DNA of 64,000 nt from Camellia lanceoleosa (lineage: Eukaryota; Streptophyta; Magnoliopsida; Ericales; Theaceae), in NCBI GenBank assembly GCA_025200525.1, contig CM045767.1, positions 3,607,437 through 3,671,436 of the forward strand. Direction: 5' to 3'. The notes under the pieces were generated by a model that had not been told where the DNA came from, did no database searches, and was given only the letters and a program-made list of their open reading frames with translations. Positions 12,457-24,755 of the stretch are shown in pieces; position 1 is the first letter of the stretch; every line of letters begins with the position of its first letter. Made by a program: the position numbers and the translations under genes.

Positions 12457-13459
12457 TGTAGACACCCCATTTTTGACCATCCATAAGACTTGGACGCGAC
12501 TGATGGTTTACATGGTGGAGAAAGGTGTGCAGGGGAAAGGTTCAGTTTCTTCGGCAAAGAGAGAGTCAAATCTCAACTTTATACCCCTGTTCTAGACCAA
12601 AACGATCTTGATCAAAAGATTTTAGTCTTAAAACCCTCTCTTTCAAAACTTTTTTGAAATAAAGTTTTTACGATGTTCAGAGGCTCGCATTTTGTTAAAT
12701 GTTGCGTTTTTCGGTAAACCGAGCGAGGACAAAGTGGGAATGAATGAAAGAGAGATGAAATCTTTGAAAAATATTTCAAAACACCTTACTTAGGGGTTTG
12801 AAGTTGAAGAAAAGAAAAGAAGAGGGAAGAAATCCAGTCGGGGGAGAAAATGGGCATGAACCGTTAAGAGAGAGTCGAGCAGCCCTCGCCGAATCGGGCC
12901 TATTCATTTGGATACTTGGAATCAAGCTATGAGGCTACTACCGTTGGAAAGATTACTCCCGGGGCTTCATTTTGCACTCAAGAATCTCCTAAATTCAATT
13001 CCGGACAGAGGAGATATGGTTGATTGAAGTGGGGCAACACTCCGGTTGGACCGAAATCTGCGCGGCTTCACCAAAAGGGGCATAACTTTTTTCACAGGAG
13101 GAATTTTGATGCAAGGTTTGCGCCATTGGAAAGCTAACTTCCGGGGCTTTAATTTGGACACTTGAATGGCCACCATTGGACTTCCCAATCACCCACCGGC
13201 CACTTTTATTTCCGGTAGTCCATTTTTTTGTCCTAAAAGTAGCTGGCCGGCCAGAAAACCTAGCCGGCCGGCCACCTGCTGGTGAAATGAATTTTTTGAC
13301 CTTTTTAACTAGCCGGCCATAACTCCCTCCCCAAGTGTGTCCTAAAAGTGAATTTTGTTTTCCTCTAGGCCTTATGTTCGAGGGTTTGGCCTTTTAGGGG
13401 GAAACTTGAATTAGTTTTCCCCCCCATTTTTCCCCCTCTTTTCCACCCCTTTTTGTCTG

Positions 13460-13483
13460 TATAACCAGCATTCCCAGCTGGTT
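13460..13483 (+). promoter_or_regulatory. Putative TATA box and hairpin in Ogre-like LTR
   Basis: TATAA at 13460-13464 (TATATAA at 25973-25979 in the 3' LTR) overlaps a short inverted repeat with arms AACCAGC and GCTGGTT. It sits about 1 kb into the LTR, after pyrimidine-rich sequence. As the only good TATA-like site in the region it is a reasonable promoter candidate; this is inference. Confidence 0.4.
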
Positions 13484-13797
13484 TTAGGGGGTTAGAAAAT
13501 TTTGTTTAAGCCTCTTGGATTTATCTCTCTCTCTTTATATTCCAACCATCAAAACCCTAAGTTTCCTACACCATTTCTACACCACCTCATAGCACAAGGC
13601 CTCCATCCTTCATTCCAACACTTTGGGACTGCTTTGAAGAGATTAAAGGCTCAGAATTTTGGTCCAAGACCTGTTGGTTCTCTAGTCTACAAGGGTGAGT
13701 ACATTTCCCCTTATTTTGGTCCTATTCTTGCTCAATACATTAGCCATACTTGCTTGCATATTTGAGCTCCGGCCTTAACTGAAAATGGCATTTTTTT

Positions 13798-14620
13798 GAG
13801 CTCTATTTTATGTTTGTTTAAGGGACTCTCACTGTTTGAGTCCTCCTTATTGCACTTGCTTCATTACCTCTCTTGTATGCTTATTTCTTATGTAGTATTT
13901 CTGGCCTATATGTAAACTGTTTTGAGGCATGTTTTAACCTGTAAAGTAGCTTATTTTGAGCCCTTATTCAACATTGTTGAAGGGATCATCACTGTTTGGG
14001 GCCTCCTTTTGTCACTTACCTTTGTATCCCTCTTTTGGCCCCATTTTTACATGATTTGTTAGCCTCTTGTGCTTCTGTTTTTGGACTCTGGTCCGAACTA
14101 TAAATGGACTTATTTTGACCCCCTATTCATGTTTCATTAAGGGTATTTTACTTTTTGAGGCATCCTTTTTGTACTTTGTGTTATAGTTTTCTTTTTGGCC
14201 TTATCTTGCATAGCATTTTGAGCATACTTGTACACTGTTTTGGCTTTTATAATCAACTGTAAAAGGTCATATTTTAGGTCCCTCTTCAACTTTGTTGAAG
14301 GACCTTCATCCGTTTGGGGCCAGAATGTATTACTTTCTTCTTTGTCCTCTTTTAGGCCCACTTTTTGCATGAGAGTTTTTCCATACTTGTGTCTGTTTTT
14401 GTGGCTTGTGGTAAACTGTAAAATATCATATTTTGGGCCCCTCTTCAACATTGTAGAAGGGCCCTTCTCTGTTTAGAGTCAGAAGCTTGCACTTCCTTCA
14501 TTATCTTGCTTTCGGGGCAATTTTTGCATGCTAGTTTAGCCCCATTTGCGTTCGCTTTTTGGCCTTGATTAGAACTGTAAAGATGATTATTTTTGGGCTT
14601 TCTTGATTCTGTCTTCACAT
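13798..14620 (+). repeat. Tandem 159-bp units with hairpins, 5' LTR
   Basis: Six diverged units start at about 13798, 13958, 14117, 14276, 14435 and 14595. The four middle ones are exactly 159 bp apart. Each begins after a TATTTTGRGCCC-like phrase. Units 2, 4 and 5 carry a ~30-nt hairpin with outer and inner 6-bp arms, a 3-nt bulge and a 3-nt loop; unit 3 has a weaker one. The hairpin is followed by a CACTGTTTGGGGCC-like phrase. See the corresponding finding for arm covariation. Confidence 0.85.
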
Positions 14621-16762
14621 TCCATGTTCAAATAATGCATGCATTGCATAGTTATAGGTCATTCCGTATGCCTAATTTCATGTTTCGGGACTTATTCCAT
14701 GCATCGGGTGTCATTTCGCCATCTTTCGGAGCTGTTTTGCATCATTTATTGCCTCTGAAAATTTTCATGCTAACATGCCATATTCCATGTCTTGCCATGT
14801 CTTGTTAGAGTGGCATTTGGTGCCTTAGGGTCGGTCCTCGATTTGCGCGCATGCGTGCACGCATTTCGAGTTGTCTCATTTCCATCTAATGGCCTCTTAT
14901 GTGAGTGTGGCTGAGGTCCACTTGTGTTGGTGTAAGTCCATTATGCATTGTATATGCCATTTCATTCCAGAGCATTGTGTATGCTAGGTTGTATGTTAGC
15001 GCATTGTGTATGCCGTGTTACCTCGTGCATCGTGTATGCCATTTCATAGCATTGTGCATGTTAGGTTGTATCTTAGTTTGCATTCATGCATGTCATGCAT
15101 ATTGCATTGTGTTCGGGATAGGCGTTAGCCCAAGCACGGGGAACAAGGTACGTTTCGTACTCCGAGTGACGGAACGTGTCGCAATTCCCCAGTCACCGAC
15201 ACTCCGGATTATTCATGATGGAGTTAGGTCTTGTTGTGTTTTCATGTGCATTTCATTTCATATTGAATTGTGCAATTCGGCTCCTTGGCCATCATGCATC
15301 GAGACGCGTGATTAATGGCACGAGGATCGAGGCATGCATACATTTGTGAAAATACATTGCCATGCCCCTTTCCTGCTCTCTATTGCAGCAAATCAAGAAT
15401 CAGCAGTCTTCTGAGGCTTAGCGCGCTTTCCAAAAACTATTGCAAAACAGAGGCTAATTGGGGCATCACAGTGGATTTTCGCGCAAAGGCAATTCGGACA
15501 TGTATCATTCATTATCTGAAGAAGAGTCAAGACAGTCCCTGACTTGCATGCCAGTTTATTATTTTTCTTAGTTAATTTGTTAATTAATTAGAGATTTGTA
15601 CATATTTGGACTGTATTATTCGGACTGTATCATTTGGACTATACTATTTATTCGGACCCTCTGCGCGAGGGCAATGTTGTAATAAGTGTGTGTGTATGTG
15701 TGTGTGATGTATGTCTTCCAACCCCACGTCTTTTTTCCCTTTTATTTACCCGCTTATGATGGTTAGATTAGGGCATGTTTCAATTAGCATACAGTATGAT
15801 AGCATGTTTGCATTCATTCATCTGTCTTGCATGTACCTGGCTCGGTGCATCATACTAACTGCGTTTGTATTTCAATTCCAAATTGAATACTTGTTAGTTG
15901 TAGCATTTCATATGCCATGTTTAGAATAGCCGAGCCTGCTATAGTTGCATTTTGCATGTGTTGCATTAGGCATTTCTGTATAATTAGGAACATGCATGGA
16001 TTTCTAATTAACTTCTGTTTTGGCTTGGAGTACTCAGTGAGTTTTATGCTTTAGCATCCTTGCATGCGTGTGAGTGACTGCCATGAATAGCATGCTTACT
16101 ATGAGGCTAACTGCTTATGTGATATAACTGCCTGAATGCCTGTGGGTGAAGGTTGGGTTAGTTGGATTGAAACAAATCATTGGCTGTGCATTTTAAGCCC
16201 ACTAGATAGTGGCAAAATCATGTTTTCTAAGCCCACCCGAGGGTGGCAAATCCACGTCTTAGCCTACTTGCGAGTAGCACCATCAAACCATTTTCAAACA
16301 AACAAACATGAAATGTTTTGTTCCAATTCAGGCGACTCGGTCTATACTTGTATGCTGTGCGCATCACATAGTAAATCTAGGCTAATAACCGGAATAAGAA
16401 CGCACAATGTTTTCAAAATTAGATATCATGGTTAGCAGAGGCCGGTCTTTGACCGGGCGAGCGGGGGTGCTCACGAAGTGACCTTCCCCAATCGTACCCA
16501 AGTTCCCGAGCCGAGGCAACTTTGGTGATGACGGACACGTGGCCTTAGGCAACGAGTCAGGGTTTCCTAAATTTCCCAAAATAAAATATTTAGGTGGCGA
16601 CTCTGTATCTGGAAAAGCAGTCCATGTTTGGCACTTCTTTCAAAAATCAGTTTTCTCAAAACGATTTGCCGGATTTGGACTCTTTGGTTCAGATTAAGAA
16701 CCGTGACAACAAATTGAGTCCGAGCTGTAGCGAGGTCCCCCCACGGGCCTGTCTACAGTTTC

Positions 16763-16780
16763 TGGCAACTCTGCTGGGGA
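16763..16780 (+). promoter_or_regulatory. Primer binding site of Ogre-like element
   Basis: TGGCAACTCTGCTGGGGA lies 5 bases after the 5' LTR end. It begins with TGG, as expected for pairing to a tRNA CCA end. Tat/Ogre elements commonly use tRNA-Arg-type primers; I did not check which tRNA fits. Confidence 0.75.
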
Positions 16781-17605
16781 TTTAGAGAACTTGACTCGAA
16801 CTCATGATATCTGGTTTTGACTACATTTGTGTGTTTCTTTGCATTGCATTTGCATTGGTGTGCCTAGGACACCGTGTTTGCCATATGCTATTCCTGAACA
16901 GTTTGCCGGAGGCTTGTCTTGTCAAGGCAAGACCATAAGGCTGACAGGTTATGGGCTTTGCCAGTATGGGAACACAAACCCCGGTTTTACCGGGGCACCC
17001 TTTTTGACCATTCGACCTAGTGCATATCGAAATCCGTAGTGACCATTCCAAACTAGGACAGGTTGCTTACCCGATATAGGTTGTTTGAAACCGCTGCGTG
17101 CATAGTGAAACCCTAGACCCTAGTTCCTGACAAAATAGGACAGGGAAACCCTACCCTAACATAGGGGTGTTTTGGCTCTCACTTATCTGTTATGTGCTTT
17201 TAGAGTGTGTCTCTACAGAGAATGCATGTATCAGTTTGCAAGTTTGGGCATGCAGTTCAGAGGGCACACATTCATTCTACCATATATGGGTTATCGTGAA
17301 ATCAGGCTGAGATGCTCTCTGTTTTTCCTTTTGCTAGGGTAGTCTTGGAACCATAGCTTTAGAAGGCTCCGATATCCCCCAGGTTCATTGGACGCGTGCT
17401 GATAGACTTTGTTAGGTCAAAGATTCAATTTAAGGGCAAATTAGTGTTCCTTCGTCAGAAACAGGGTAAAAGGGCCAGTCAAGTACAGATCACCAGTTCA
17501 ACAGTTACCAGATTAGTGACCCTTAACAGTCGGACTGAGGTCTCAATTGTTGCCATAGAGATAGATCTACCGGTCAGTCAAATTGATCAGCAGAATACAT
17601 CAGGG
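16781..17605 (+). other. Leader region of Ogre-like element
   Basis: The untranslated leader between PBS and gag has no ORF with recognisable content. Small ORFs on both strands overlap each other and are ignored. Confidence 0.6.
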
Positions 17606-18944
17606 ATGGAGGCAATGATGCGTCAAATGCAGGAAACTATGAAACTCATGCGGAAGATCTTTGCGCCAAGCGGAATTTTCCAAGCAAAGAAGTCAGCAAT
17701 CATGTGTCAACAAAGAAAGCGGCGCGTCTGCTTCATAACAAGTTCCTCCTCCAACAGGAGCTCCAGCACTTGGGGAGATGCCAAATGTCCAGGAAGGTAC
17801 GGACATTCCAGTAGGGCCTGCTCCGCCCCCAATTTTACCCCAGCTATCCAAAGCACCTACCAATCTGCCGGACTCTCCCTTCGAGTTCGAGGTCGACCCT
17901 ACAGCGTTGAAATTGAGCAAACTTGAGAAAATGTTTAAGAAATCTCAAGGAGTCAACTCTATCCCTGACATTGGAGATGGGTATACTGATTCGGTGGTGA
18001 CATTGCCGGACAGGTTCAAGATGCCTCACATCGACCGTTTTGACGGGTCAGGAGATCCCATGGTCCACCTGAGTTTGTTTTCAGATGTTCTGCGCCCCAT
18101 GGGCTTGACAAGATTACAGAAGCTCTCCCTTTTTGGCAGACTGCTTGCATTATGCCATCTGCACGCCAAATTGGAGGATTCAGTGAAACGAAGCTGGGAG
18201 GAGATGGTCGAGGCCTTCGTCACACAATATTCATACAATACTCAGATTGAGATCATAACCCTTGATCTCGAGACGACCAGGCAAGAGCCGAAAGAGGGCT
18301 TCTCTGACTTTGTAACCCGCTGGAGGGCCAAGGCCTCAATGATGACCATTAGGCCAACGGATAAGGATCAAATACGGATGGTTGTGCGCAACCTCCAGTC
18401 CAAACTAATGTAGAAAATGATCGTGCTCCCCTTCCCTACCTTTTCAGATTTGCATGAGATGGGAGTACAGATCGAGGATGCCATGAAGCAGGGCCTTATT
18501 AACCAGGAGAAAGAGCAGACTAGGCGGGCGTTTTCCCGCAGTTCGAATGCGACCACCAGCGGTGATGCAACTGCAAGATCTTCTGAAGTGGGCATGGTCA
18601 CCACCACCACATCAAAAAGGGCTACTCCATTCACCGGTGCGTCCGGAAGTAGCTCACAGATGGCCAAATATCCACCCCGAGTCAAAAGGGTTTTCACTCC
18701 ACTTCATATGCCTTTGTCAAAGGCTCTAGAAGTCCTACTCCGGAAAGGACATCTGAAACCGTTGGAACAACGGCCCCTACCCGATCCTATCCTTGCAAAG
18801 CATGACCAGACTAAATACTGTGCCTACCATCAGCAAACTGGTCATGACACCGACAGTTGCTTTCGTCTGCGCCATGATATACAAGATCTGTTTGACAACG
18901 GGGTCATTGTTGCACCAGGTCCTGCAAAGTCTATCGGCACTTGA
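17606..18944 (+). pseudogene. gag: gag of Ogre/Tat-like element, broken
   Basis: The N-terminal piece starts at ATG 17606 (MEAMMRQMQETMKLMRKIF) in one frame. A frameshift between about 17660 and 17778 moves the reading to the frame of 17778-18944. That frame holds the retrotransposon gag region (PF03732-like: PHIDRFDGSGDPMVHLSLF, then a W-rich stretch with SDFVTRWRAKA), an in-frame TAG at 18411-18413, and a C-terminal zinc-knuckle-like block CAYHQQTGHDTDSC near 18820-18860, typical of Tat-type gag. The protein would form the virus-like particle. The TAG looks like a C-to-T change (inference). No pol follows. Confidence 0.85.
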
Positions 18945-20101
18945 TCAGTGAACTTGTGGGGGATAATGTGACTATGTGATCGAGGGATGAACCACCTGCG
19001 GGCGGCACTCAGTTTACTCCAGACGTGGGAATGGCACGCACTGTTTTGAGCATTTGCGAATGTTAGTTTTGAAGTTTCTGACTTGGGTGTTGAGTCAGTT
19101 TTGTAATTTTGTTTTGAGTCTGTCTCTTTGTCTTGAGTCAGTCTTTTTGATTAAGGGTCTGTCTTGTTGTATCGAGTCAGTCTTGTTGTACAAAAGGTCG
19201 GGTGATTCCGGGGGTGTTACCTCGGGCATCACCATTTTGTTTTGCGTTTGTCTCTTCATTTTCTTTTGAGTCTGTTTCTACCAGGAGCCAGTTGTGCCAA
19301 CAGTTATGAACGAAACAGCAGTGATTTTCATGCTCTCGCATTTGCTTCTGCCATGTGCTAGTTATGCCGGGATTTGAATGAAATGGCAGCGCATTCCACC
19401 TGTTCTCTTGTGCCTTGAAGTCATTGTAATGACCTGAGTTTTTCAAAACTTTTTGAACACTGCGGTAAAAACAAAGAGAGAGGAATTCCTCGGGATTTGC
19501 AAAACTTTGATCAAACTGAGAGAAAGAGAGGCATGCTAAGCCCTTAATGAATGAAATCATGCTTGTTAGTGTAAGTACTGAGAAGGACCCTAGCTTCAGC
19601 GCGAGCGATTTGTCGCTTTCTTAAAAACTTTCAAAAAAATGTTTTGCGCGGTCCTGCGAAGACCTGTGTGGAATCGCTCTTGAGATTGTGCAACCTAGGA
19701 TCGCTTTCAGCCTCGAGACTCGACCCCCTTTTGCTTTCGAACCTTGAACTTGCATTTAGAATATTCAACGGTCGACCATAACGTAAGGCCTGTGTGGCCA
19801 GATTTGAAGCAGCCCTTGAACAAGAGGCACCAAAGTCAGATCAAGAAGGTTAGACCTCATCAGAAGAAGCTTGCAAAGCTAGAACAGTAGTACCTTTCGA
19901 ACTAGGGGCAAAAATGTCAGATGTGCTCGAAGAGCCGAAGATAAATCCTTCTGCAAGTCAATACAGTAGTCATTCCCCTGGATACGGATGGCTTCGAGAT
20001 CTTAAAACCATTCAACATGGACAAAGCTACACTTTTTACCCTTTGAGAGGCTCGCTGGGCCGAAAACCCGAAAGGGCGACCTAGGCAAAAGTTAGAGCAA
20101 A

Positions 20102-20170
20102 GAAAAAAAAAAAAAAAAAAACAAAACAAATTTTTTTTTGCAAAGAATGAAAAAAAAAAAAGAAAAATGC

Positions 20171-20201
<31 letters not shown>

Positions 20202-20250
20202 GATGAAAAAAGAAGAAATGAAAAGAATTGAAAAGAAAAGAAAAACAAAG
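20102..20250 (+). repeat. A-rich AAAAG tract
   Basis: Long A-runs are mixed with repeated AAAAG pentamers, including five in a row near 20180. The minus-strand ORFs full of Phe, Leu and Ser are its translation. Confidence 0.85.
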
Positions 20251-20519
20251 CTCGCAAGGTTGAAAACCTGCAACGGGCGCCTTGGCAAAAGTTAGAGCAT
20301 AAAAGGAGAGTTTAAATACCCGAGTGTACCTTAACCCCGAACTACGTAAGGCTTGATTCCCATCTTTGGGATACGCAGGCAACTTCATTCTGAAGTCCAG
20401 CCGTAAAACAATTCAAATTCGATTGTGCCCATGCGATGGTTCTGGTCATCTTTGTCTTCTCTGTATCTGAGAGTCTGGTTGTGTTCATCGCTCCGAGAAT
20501 TGACTACAATGCGCTGCGG

Positions 20520-20645
20520 CATCATCCAAACAAGGGGTAACTTTCCGTTGCCATTCAAAACGTCGCGGTGTCATTTCAAACAAGGGGCAACTTTCCGTTG
20601 CCATGCAGTGTCCTTTAGACAAGGGGCAATTTTCCATTGCTATGG
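20520..20645 (+). repeat. Three copies of an ACAAGGGGCAACTTTCC phrase
   Basis: Three diverged copies, about 40-50 bp apart, contain ACAAGGGGCAACTTTCC and GTTGCCAT, so each has AACTTTCCGTT flanked by GGCAAC and GTTGCC inverted words. Confidence 0.7.
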
Positions 20646-20987
20646 GTCCGAGGTTGTGCATCTCAAGAGTAGGTTCCGTGCTCGTTGAGCAGTGGCCGTT
20701 TGCAAAAATAGTTTTTGAGAATTTTTACTAAGGTTGACTAATTTTCTCGAAAATCATTCCATCTTTTCCAAAACTGTACCATTTTCTTGGACCTAAGAAA
20801 AGGAAAATTCTCAGTGCTCATAGCCTGACTCGCATGATTTCAAATCAAAAATTGAACAAGTATGTTAATCTAACTCTCATTTTGGTCAAAACTGTTTTAG
20901 TAGAAAGCCAAAAACAAAAAATGGTCGAAATGATGAACTAGGGGCATAGTTGAGTCAGGTGTTCTGTCTTTTCCCCATTGTCAACAT

Positions 20988-21050
20988 ACTCGCCAAAAAG
21001 GGCACCCTACTCGCCAAGAAGGGCATCATACCTGCCAGAAAGGGCACAGT
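20988..21050 (+). repeat. 21-bp tandem repeat, three units
   Basis: Units start at 20988, 21009 and 21030 with the shared core CGCCAAGAAGGGCA. Because 21 is divisible by three, the plus-strand frame reads a repeated Lys/Gly-rich heptapeptide. Confidence 0.8.
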
Positions 21051-22634
21051 TGAAGCTGTTAGTAAAGGGCTGAAAGCTCTCTCACCCTCCAAGCAACGAG
21101 GTATCAAGCCAAATGCGAAGCACGAATTGGAATGGGGCAAGTTATTCCACTCCATCACCTGGACAGATCTTATTACGTCCAAACTCCCTAGCAAAGCATC
21201 ATCAACTGTTGTTAGCTGCAGTTTTGCTACACACCCAGTTGTAGCGCAACCTTTCTATGGGAGGAATTCACTAGCTGTGAGCGGAAAAAAGAGAATCTAG
21301 CAGCATGCTAGGGGCAAGAGCCCGCAACTTCCTGTTCATCCATTAACCACCCAGGGTAGGGATTGAAAAATGAGAGATTGAAAAATAGAGAGATGTGCGA
21401 TGAGAGAAAAAGTGAGAAAAGGGCTTTTTTAGAAAACAAGAGCTTGAGGGCCGAGTGATGTGAGAATCACAAATGAGAAAGGATGGGAAACAAGACCCGG
21501 TGAAACAGGCTCCCTGTGCACGTCTGCGTGTCGTGTCTTTTTGTTTTATCTCGTTTTTTTGTTTTGAGTCGTTTTGAGTGTCAACGGATGTGTTTAGGTT
21601 GTTTTATCTTTTCCTTTCTGTTGTTGAGTCGCCGTGCGCTGTGTTTAGTCGTAGGCTCAATACCCCAGTCAAGAACTCATCTCTCAAATTCAAAAAAAAA
21701 AAAATAATAATAATAAAATAATCGTTTTACGTTCCGAGTGCCGTGCCGTTCTCCACATCTGTGCAAAACAAGATTTGTTCTCTCATAAAACTGCAGGGTT
21801 CAACCCAGGTCATGTGAGAACAGTAAAACCGGGACCTATCTGAAGCTATGTGGTTTCCGGACTGCAGAGCAAAAGCAAAAGAGGAAAATGCCGAGTATCT
21901 GAGTTTGTTTCAAGTTTAGTAAGTTCCGAGACTACATTCCGTGTGTACCTCTTCCGATCTTGCCAATGCTCCGAAGTATGAGTGTGCCTCTACCTCAAGC
22001 TCAAGATCAAGTCTGCTTCAAGCCAGAATAGCGATCAGAAGTGCTCTCCCTGAGTACCATTCCCTGCCAAAGGCATCTTGGCTGTGTTCGCGATGAGTTC
22101 CTAGGAGACCAACTGCGACGGTGAAAACTAGAGTTCGAATGGCTGTAGCCTAGAATGCAAAGGTTCGGGATTTCTGAGACTAAAGTTTGGTTTAAATACC
22201 CAGAGGCGTGCCCTTGGCTTGAAATCTGTATGGAAGCCCCATAGGTTGAGATAGCGTGTATGCACCTCAATTCTGGATACTGAACCAACCTAGTCTGTCA
22301 CCCCGTTGGAGAATAGGGAAAGTTGTGAATATGATCAAGAAGACAAGCCGTGGCTCCTACATACAGATGTTGTTACTTGTCAAGATTTGAGCCTTTGTAC
22401 TGCGAGTTAAAGGTAAAGTGTTCGAAGAGCACGAGGGGAGATCCCCGTCGGAGAAGAGCGGTTCACCGCCACTCACCTCATGAGGTGCTTTCTAAAGCGC
22501 CGCTTTGTCCATTTATTGCTTTCCTTAAGCATCATGCATTATAATGCATTGTACCTATCAAGTCTCTTTCTCAGTCATACACGATATTGTATGTACGGTT
22601 CATTCAAAGGAGTTCCGTTTGAGATCATTTATTA

Positions 22635-24315
22635 GTGTATCAATCACACTTCATTCGTTTTGTGTATCTATCACACACATCCTCATTTTGTGTATCTATC
22701 ATGCACATATTTACATCATCACCTTTAGTGTATCCATCACACTTGTTCACTAAGTGCATCTATCACACTTCGTGTTCACCTTCAGTATATCAATCATACT
22801 TGTTCACTAAGTGCATCTATCACACTTCGTGTTCACATTTAGTGTATCTATCACACTCTGTTCACATAGTGCATCTATCACACTTTGTGTTCACTTTTAG
22901 TGTATCAATCACACTCTGTTCACATAATGCATCTATCACACTTTGTGTTCGCTTTTAGTATATCCATTATACTTGTTCACTAAGTGTATCTATCACACTT
23001 CGTGTTCACCTTCAGTATATCAATCGTACTTGTTCACTAAGTGCATCTATCACACTTCGTGTTCACCTTCAGTATATCAATCATACTTATTCACTAAGTG
23101 CATCTATCACACTTCGTGTTCACATTTAGTGTATCTATCACACTCTGTTCACATAGTGCATCTATCACACTTTGTGTTCACTTTTCGTGTATCAATCACA
23201 CTCTGTTCACATAGTGCATCTATCACACTTTGTGTTCGCTTTTAGTATATCCATCATACTTGTTCACTAAGTGCATCTATCACACTTCGTGTTCACCTTC
23301 AGTATATCAATCATACTTGTTCACTAAGTGCATCTATCACACTTCGTGTTCACCTTCAGTATATCAATCATACTTGTTCACTAAGTGCATCTATCACACT
23401 TCGTGTTTGCCTTTAGTGTATCCATCACACTCTGTTCACATAGTGTATCTATCACACTTTGTGTTCGCTTTTAGTATATCCATCATGCTTGTTCACTAAG
23501 TGCATCTATCACACTTCGTGTTCACCTTCAGTATATCTATCATACTTGTTCACTAAGTGCATCTATCATACTTCGTGTTCACCTTTAGTATATCAATCAT
23601 ACTGGTTCACTAAGTGCATCTATCACACTTCGTGTTCACTTTTAGTATATCAATCACACTCAGTTCACATAGTGCATCTATCACACTTTGTGTTCGTTTT
23701 TAGTATATCCATCATACTTGTTCACTAAGTACATCTATCACACTTCGTGTTCACCTTTAGTATATCAATCACACTTTGTTCACTAAGTGCATCTATCACA
23801 CTTTGTGTTCACCTTTAGTGTATCCATCACACTTGGTCACTTAATGCATCGATCACACTTCGTGTTCACCTATTGTGCGTCTATCACACTTTGCGTTTGC
23901 CTTTTGTGTGTCCATCACACTTTGCTCACTTCATTCATTTAGTGTATTAATCACACTTTGTTCATATAGTGTATCTGCCACACACTCGCTTTGTATCAAT
24001 CACACTATGCCTACTTTGTGTATCAATCACACACACTCGCTTTGTATCTATCACACTATGCCTACTTTGTGTATCAATCACACACACTCGCTTTGTATCT
24101 ATCACACTATGCCTACTTTGTGTATCTATCACACGTTCGCTTTGTGTATCTATCACACACTCACCTAGTGTATCCATCACACTTTGCTTCATATAGTGTA
24201 TCCATCACACTCACTTCACTTTGTGTATCTATCACACGTTCGCTTTGTGTATCTATCACACACGTTCGCTTTGTGCATCAATCACACGCTTCGTTCACCT
24301 TTGTGTATCTATCGT
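22635..24315 (+). repeat. Large array of AGTGTATCTATCACACT-like repeats (57-bp dimers)
   Basis: About 55-60 copies of an 18-bp core, AGTGYATCNATCACACTT or AGTATATCNATCATACTT, alternate in a 57-bp dimer in the left part. Shorter spacing with CTCGCTTTG or CTACTTTG linkers appears in the right part (from about 23960). Each core is a small inverted repeat with a 7-nt loop ATCNATC. The 57-bp period equals 19 codons, so long plus-strand frames stay open and read a repeated 19-residue peptide; I take these as a by-product. Confidence 0.9.
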
Positions 24316-24472
24316 ACATGTTCGTGAAGATTCCATGATTTTTTTACATCCTTTCTGCATGAGGTATAGTTTGGTTCGAGTTTACTTGCTTGCCTAGCAT
24401 TCGCTTAAAATGTTGCATTTATTTTGCATAATTGCTTCATTTCAGCTCTCTTTGCATGATAATGAGTGATGT

Positions 24473-24755
24473 CCGGCTTCGCGTAGCGTATAAGTCCAAT
24501 CTTCAAACCGGCTTCGCGTAGCGTATAAGTCTAATTTTCAAACCGGCTTCGCGTAGCATATAAGTCCAATCTTCAAATCGGCTTCGCGTAGCGTATAAGT
24601 CCAATCTTTAAATCGGCTTCGCGTAGCGTATAAGTCCAATTTTCAAACCGGCTTCGCGTTGCGTATAAGTCTAATCTTCAAACCGGCTTCGCGTAGCGTG
24701 TAAGTCCAATTTTCAAACCGGCTTCGCGTAGCGTATAAGTCCAATTATCAAAATC
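24473..24755 (+). repeat. 35-bp tandem repeat, eight units
   Basis: Eight head-to-tail units, at about 24473 and every 35 bp, share CGGCTTCGCGTAGCGTATAA followed by a GTCCAATCTTCAAA-like tail. Units differ by one to three bases. No unique spacers separate them. Confidence 0.95.

Larger units (their letters stand above)
12457..16757 (+). mobile_element. 5' LTR of Ogre-like element
   Basis: This 4301-bp LTR matches 24969-29279 closely along its whole length by eye. It contains a GGCCGGCC-rich stretch near 13250-13275, a TATA box at 13460, a 159-bp repeat array (13798-14620), a region of CATTGTGTATGCC words (14950-15110), and the conserved end preceding TGTCTACA. Confidence 0.92.
18945..22634 (+). 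other. Non-coding interior of gag-only element
   Basis: In place of pol there are repeated short words (TTTTGAGTC phrases near 19100-19270), an A/G-rich tract, and small tandem repeats at 20520-20645 and 20988-21050. Conserved protease, RT or integrase motifs are absent from the ORFs here. An ORF at 20950-21300 is unrecognised and starts inside the 21-bp repeats. Confidence 0.65.

Noticed and set aside
14905..15315. 136-codon ORF present in both long LTRs (also 27421-27831) as a conserved gene
   Set aside because: Its conservation is explained by the LTRs being copies of each other; the Cys/His-rich peptide comes from CATTGTGTATGCC repeats and has no known domain.
22635..24338. Several overlapping repeat-peptide ORFs on the plus strand as a gene
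   Set aside because: They are translations of the 57-bp and related repeats, lack a start shared between frames, and have no known domain.
24473..24755. CRISPR-like direct repeats
   Set aside because: The 35-bp units are head-to-tail without spacers and lie inside a plant retrotransposon; this is an ordinary tandem repeat.
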